Below are positions 52,601-53,730 of a DNA stretch of 53,730 nucleotides, one piece after another (position 1 is the stretch's first letter; each line of letters begins with the position of its first letter). Under the pieces are notes generated by a model that made no database searches, was not told where the DNA came from, and was given only the letters and a program-made list of their open reading frames with translations. Position numbers and translations under genes: made by a program. Source of the stretch: Pseudomonas sp. CAN1 (GTDB lineage Bacteria > Pseudomonadota > Gammaproteobacteria > Pseudomonadales > Pseudomonadaceae); assembly GCF_030462585.1 (NCBI RefSeq), contig NZ_JASMRU010000025.1:24717-78446 (forward strand), given 5' to 3'.

Positions 52601-53730
52601 GGCTGTAGGCGGTATTGCCGCCGTCAGCGCCCGTGCTGGAGTTGAACGCCGTGCTGAAGTTGGCGCTGGCGTCGACGCTCAGGTTGCTTTCGTCGACCGT
52701 CAGGGTCGGCACATGGCTGGTGTCCACGCTGATGGTCGGGCCATCGTCGAGGAAGGTCAGCTTGCTGCCCAGGTCCAGGCTGGCGGACTTGGAGTCGCCG
52801 TCGCCGTCGGTAATGGTGGCGACCAGGTTGATCTTGCCTGTGGCGATGCTCAGCGGATCGTTCGCGTCGGTGGTGACCGGATGCTTGAGCGCCATCTGCT
52901 GGTCGAGAGTGACGCTGCCGTTGTTCACCGTCACGGTGAAGGCAATGGCACCTCCGGAGCCGCCCACGCGGCCGACTACGCCGCCGTTTTCGTTGAACAG
53001 GTAGATCTTGGTGCCGTTGGTGATGCTCAGCCCGCTGTCGCTACCGTTGCCGACCGCAGCCACCGAGTAGACCAGCGAGCCGGCGCCATCGGCGCCGTAG
53101 CTGCTGGTGAACAGGCTGGTGATGTTGGCGCTGGCGTCGACGCCCAGGTTGCTCTCGTCCACGGTCAGCGCCGGGGCGCCTTGGGAGCTGGCAGTAATGC
53201 TCGGGCCGTCGTCATGGAAGCTCAGTTGGCTGCCCAGTTCGACACTGGCGCTGTGGGAGTCACCATCGCCATCGGTGATGGTGGCGGTCAGGCTGATCTT
53301 GCCGCCAGCGATGCTCAAAGCGTCATCCGGGTTGCTGCCGTCCGGATGCTTGAGCGCCATCTGCTGGTCGAGGATGACATTGCCGTTGTTCACCGTCACG
53401 GTGAAGGCAATGGCACCACCGGAGCCGCCCACGCGGCCAACCACGCCGCCGTTTTCATTGAACAGGAAGATCTTGTCGCCATTGGTGACGCGCAGGCCGC
53501 TGTCGCCGCCGTCGGTGCCGGCGACCACCTTGTACACCAGTGAGCCGGCGCCATCGGCGCCGTAGTGGCTGGTGAACAGGCTGGTGATGCTGGCACTGGC
53601 ATTGGCGTTCAGGTTGCTCTCGTCCACCACCAGCGCCGGACCGTTGGCCTGGTTGGCGACGATGCTCGGACCGTCGTCGTGGAAGATCAGCTTGCTGCCC
53701 AGGTCCACCGTCGCGCTCTGATGGTCGCCG
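49674..53730 (-). CDS. Giant type I-secreted RTX adhesin, C-terminal part
   Basis: The frame is open to the right edge, so the N-terminus is missing; 1,352 codons are seen. Order (N to C): three complete and one partial T1SS-143-type repeats of about 156 residues (DDGPSI...TDGDGDS), von Willebrand A domain 1 (VVDVSGSM, FISDGQPN), a VCBS-like domain (TIVDGDGDTASA), vWA domain 2 (IVDTSGSM, NYDDAM, FFLTDGNP), RTX calcium repeats (GGAGNDILFGD, GGNDILEGGAGNDLMFG) and a type I secretion end (ADEFIWKSGDTGHDVIKDFS). LapA-like biofilm adhesins have this tail. Secretion genes are not in the window. Confidence 0.93.
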   Translation of the reverse strand, partial: GDHQSATVDLGSKLIFHDDGPSIVANQANGPALVVDESNLNANASASITSLFTSHYGADGAGSLVYKVVAGTDGGDSGLRVTNGDKIFLFNENGGVVGRVGGSGGAIAFTVTVNNGNVILDQQMALKHPDGSNPDDALSIAGGKISLTATITDGDGDSHSASVELGSQLSFHDDGPSITASSQGAPALTVDESNLGVDASANITSLFTSSYGADGAGSLVYSVAAVGNGSDSGLSITNGTKIYLFNENGGVVGRVGGSGGAIAFTVTVNNGSVTLDQQMALKHPVTTDANDPLSIATGKINLVATITDGDGDSKSASLDLGSKLTFLDDGPTISVDTSHVPTLTVDESNLSVDASANFSTAFNSSTGADGGNTAYSLTATTGTQSGLQTTDGQNIVLVKVSDTQVEGRVGGTGGALAFKVTLDSGTGVVKLDQQLALKHPNASDPNDALSLANGKIGLTATVTDGDGDSKAASIDLGSKLTFLDDGPTAVDDSPRCLVQQAPPAVNLTLVVDVSGSMDGSKLTNAKAALVNLVQQYAAMGIAIHVSLLTFASAAKDLGDFNFNGTSDAQYTALVNKINGLKTEDNTNYQVALNLAKTNVTSDITASGHDPAAINRVYFISDGQPNEGNTSTAINQWKAFLANPDGDNNDATNHVDAYAVGLGTSITNADLVGIDGKGTPIIVTQPSDLTATLQNLVTIDSVSGNLLANDVPVSADGTVRITQVEFGGEKFAVDASGAFTNVNPNATSATGSYNTSTGLLTIQTSSGTLTVYLKDVAGHQAGDYTYASKAGVAFPESGQISEVFKYTIVDGDGDTASANLNICLKYGQPILVVGSNAGDVDGSSVLHTVPSPLDADKAGQINGNGGNDVLIGDAGGVSVYTQPGKNYNISLIVDTSGSMGDPSGTAGLTRMALAKNALTNLINAIKGHDGVINISLVSFSDSSHVTTYNGLTTANVAALIAAIGKLAADGATNYDDAMKSATAWFNTQVSTNHADAAHGYVNLAFFLTDGNPTVYNGNSNSGDTTNYNDINAALVSGNDMLHHVGALTGDNAVDVNAIGIGNGINSNYLKFFDNTDTTGNGSINLDNQTITNSVGQPQIINTAEQLQAALQEGFSTSTPVTVGNDHLVGGAGNDILFGDVINTDALAWAGHAAGSHNGQGYQALVDYLTATNGSAPTVAQVTNYIVQHADQFNVAGDMRGGNDILEGGAGNDLMFGQGGNDKLIGGPGDDIMYGGTGADEFIWKSGDTGHDVIKDFSIAEGDSLNLADLLQGALPNADSLSHYLTFSVNSGTTSIGVSPTSGGTTTQTIDLANVDLAAKYAGHAGNGVLSAGDTHTVLNGLLGDHAIKTDTV
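52265..53730 (-). repeat. T1SS-143-type coding repeats, about 469 bp each
   Basis: The block with GGTCAGCTTGCTGCCCAGGT recurs at about 52280, 52750, 53220 and 53685, with spacings of 463-470 bp. The two rightmost complete units are over 90% identical across the NENGGVVGRVGGSGG stretch (compare 52930-53000 with 53400-53470). The array continues past the window edge. Confidence 0.9.

Noticed and set aside
49662-53543. 1,293-codon open frame on the plus strand opposite the adhesin
   Set aside because: It is a shadow of the low-complexity, GC-rich adhesin gene. Its composition (long runs of V, D, G) has no domain signatures, while the minus frame has vWA, RTX and secretion motifs.

Overview
The window is about 54 kb of GC-rich chromosomal DNA from a Pseudomonas, most likely a relative of the P. 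aeruginosa / P. nitroreducens / P. citronellolis group. This rests on gene order recalled from P. aeruginosa and on Pseudomonas-type REP elements (GTAGGAGCG...CTCGCGAAC pairs) in many intergenic gaps. One block (about 15-31 kb: hpd, AraC regulator, quinone oxidoreductase, rbdA, ABC exporter, DsbA-like protein, trhO, bolA, DUF2059, DUF2804, fumC, NAD(P)H oxidoreductase) has the order I recall for PA0853-PA0865. A second (38.7-49.5 kb: ssuFBCDAE, a second ABC importer, lsfA, thiolase) has the order I recall for PA3441-PA3454. No database search was run. I see no rRNA, tRNA, CRISPR array, phage or transposase gene, and no clear pseudogene.

Layout. 0-5 kb: an MFS transporter tail, a LysR regulator divergent from an SDR dehydrogenase, and an Old Yellow Enzyme-type oxidoreductase divergent from a MerR regulator. 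4.3-11.5 kb: glycolate utilisation, with GlcC divergent from glcDEFG and then an LctP-family permease; two copies of a GlcC/LldR-type operator lie between glcC and glcD. 11.6-14 kb: arfB, a Tsx/OmpK-type porin behind a strong palindrome, and an MliC-type lipoprotein. 14-16.9 kb: tyrosine breakdown (hpd-maiA) and a divergent AraC regulator. 17-25 kb: XapX protein, quinone oxidoreductase, a haem-oxygenase-fold protein with diiron-oxidase-like ligands, the c-di-GMP enzyme RbdA, a methyltransferase and an ABC exporter. 25-31.8 kb: redox and tRNA-modification genes, bolA, fumC and aquaporin. 32-36.7 kb: a cell-surface-signalling haem uptake system (ECF sigma, FecR-type anti-sigma, TonB receptor; Hxu type) behind a Fur box. 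36.8-38.3 kb: a DMT exporter and a MAPEG protein, both preceded by strong palindromes. 38.7-47.5 kb: sulfonate-sulfur scavenging, with SsuE/SsuD desulfonating substrates imported by SsuABC, SsuF, a second sulfonate-type ABC importer and the 1-Cys peroxiredoxin LsfA. 48.3-53.7 kb: a thiolase and the C-terminal 1,350 residues of a giant type I-secreted RTX adhesin with two von Willebrand A domains; it runs off the right edge.

The most notable non-coding features are a shared two-part promoter architecture in front of ssuE and lsfA, paired terminators between lsfA and the next ABC operon, a 19-bp-spacer MerR-type promoter, several palindromic operators, and at least four classes of REP-like inverted repeats, one of which has become the coding 3' end of the merR gene. 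No wholly new defence or mobile system was found.
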